A stretch of 64,000 bases of DNA from Galeopsis tetrahit. Its lineage: Eukaryota > Streptophyta > Magnoliopsida > Lamiales > Lamiaceae. The position numbers were made by a program, and so were the translations under genes. The first letter of the stretch is position 1. Every line of letters begins with the position of its first letter. Shown here in pieces: positions 63,945 through 64,000 of the stretch. The notes under the pieces are model-generated. The model was not told the origin of the DNA. It saw nothing but the letters and a program-made list of their open reading frames with translations, and made no database searches. The stretch covers positions 59,719,441-59,783,440 of the forward strand of contig OY776125.1 of assembly GCA_963675135.1 (NCBI GenBank), given 5' to 3'.

Positions 63945-64000
63945 TTAGAACAAAGAAGTATTGGTAATTGTTAACTCTTTGCAACTCTTGAAACTTTTGA
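63945..64000. repeat. Incomplete monomer at the right edge
   Basis: The last 56 bp begin another monomer with GGTAATTGTT and GCAACTCTTGAAAC (the start shared by B4 and A3), so the array continues beyond the window. Confidence 0.9.

Larger units (their letters stand above)
1..64000. repeat. 241-bp satellite DNA array filling the whole window
   Basis: A 241-bp unit repeats head to tail, in one orientation, from the first base to the last. Any landmark (for example GTTAAC at 232-237 or TTTAGAAC near 206) recurs every 241 bp, with start phase 207+241n before 18.76 kb and 18878+241n after it. The unit is AT-rich, about 29% GC. Monomers differ by a limited set of substitutions that define A and B types and subtypes. 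There is no unique DNA, gene, transposon insertion or inversion inside the array. Long homogeneous arrays of this kind are known from eukaryotic centromeric and pericentromeric heterochromatin; that placement here is inference. The array continues past both window edges. Confidence 0.98.

Noticed and set aside
1..64000. CRISPR array
   Set aside because: The unit is 241 bp with no unique spacers; variation is scattered single-base change, not repeat plus spacer, and there are no cas genes.
1..64000. Bacterial surface-protein repeat or integron-like cassette array
   Set aside because: No continuous reading frame crosses monomers, no attC-like sites or integrase are present, and the unit length is not divisible by 3.
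1..64000. Transposon or retroelement insertion within the array
   Set aside because: The monomer phase is unbroken except for the 127-bp deletion, so no inserted DNA can be present.

Overview
The whole 64-kb window is one uninterrupted satellite DNA array. It is a head-to-tail tandem repeat of a 241-bp monomer at roughly 29% GC (hand count over one monomer), about 266 monomer equivalents in all. Monomer phase is constant (starts at 207 + 241n) up to about 18.8 kb, shifts once by a single 127-bp deletion, and is constant again (starts at 18878 + 241n) to the end. No protein-coding gene, rRNA, tRNA, transposon, CRISPR array or unique sequence was found. The pattern is typical of eukaryotic pericentromeric or centromeric heterochromatin. 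I do not recognise the family and cannot name the species.

Monomers fall into two long-diverged types, A and B, that tend to alternate (482-bp dimers). They differ at linked sites along the unit. A has GCAATTCTTGAGTC, GAGAAAATTGAAG, AGAATGAGC, CACTAACG, GTGATAATT and TTTGTCGAATCTAAATTTCGC (read as two motifs). B has GCAAATCTTGAAAC, GATAGAAACGAAG, AGAGTGAGC, CACAAACG, GTGAAAATT and TTATCGAATCTTAATTTCAC. Subtypes used below: A1 (XhoI CTCGAG, usually AAAGAGAAAA); B1 (TAAATTTTCGTATTT); A2 (GCAACTCTTGAAAC start, CTTCATATTTG); B2 (GAACACAGAAG plus GGTTAATTC); B2' (B2 with GGTAACCAATC); B3 (GAACACAGAAG with GGTTAACTC); B4 (GGTAATTGTT plus AAAACAATG); A3 (GGTAATTGTT, GAAGAAATTGCG); A3h (A3 with a B-type 3' end); A4 (AACTCATCAC); B5 (ATTGTTAATGG, CTTGAGACTTTT); A5 (TCTTTTCAAAAATAG); A6 (A5 with GGACAACATAAG); B6 (B with AAAACAATG); Z (GAGTTTAATT, GTTTTATTGG, GAATCATAATT).

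Layout: 1-4.3 kb is a 2,651-bp tandem duplication. 4.3-12.3 kb is a long block with two runs of a 964-bp tetramer (A1-B1-A2-B2). 12.3-18.5 kb holds shorter Z-delimited blocks. 18.76-18.88 kb is the truncated monomer. 18.9-25.9 kb is a mosaic. 25.9-33.1 kb is about 2.5 copies of a 2,892-bp 12-mer. 33.1-37.7 kb has a 1,928-bp 8-mer duplication. 37.2-46.4 kb has tetramer runs, including a triple. 49.2-58.9 kb is two full copies of a 4,820-bp 20-mer. 58.9-64.0 kb is the most heterogeneous part, with private variants and a 5-mer duplication. The array therefore has no single fixed higher-order repeat (HOR). It is a nested mosaic of recent segmental duplications anchored by a recurring Z-A4-B5 trimer.

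The minus strand carries a 72-77 codon open frame in almost every monomer. The frame almost never has an ATG, restarts each monomer because 241 is not divisible by 3, and is broken by stop codons that have spread with the Z monomers, so it is not annotated as a gene. The most notable biology is a candidate centromere-type satellite whose dyad-symmetric elements are strong in B monomers and weakened in A monomers.
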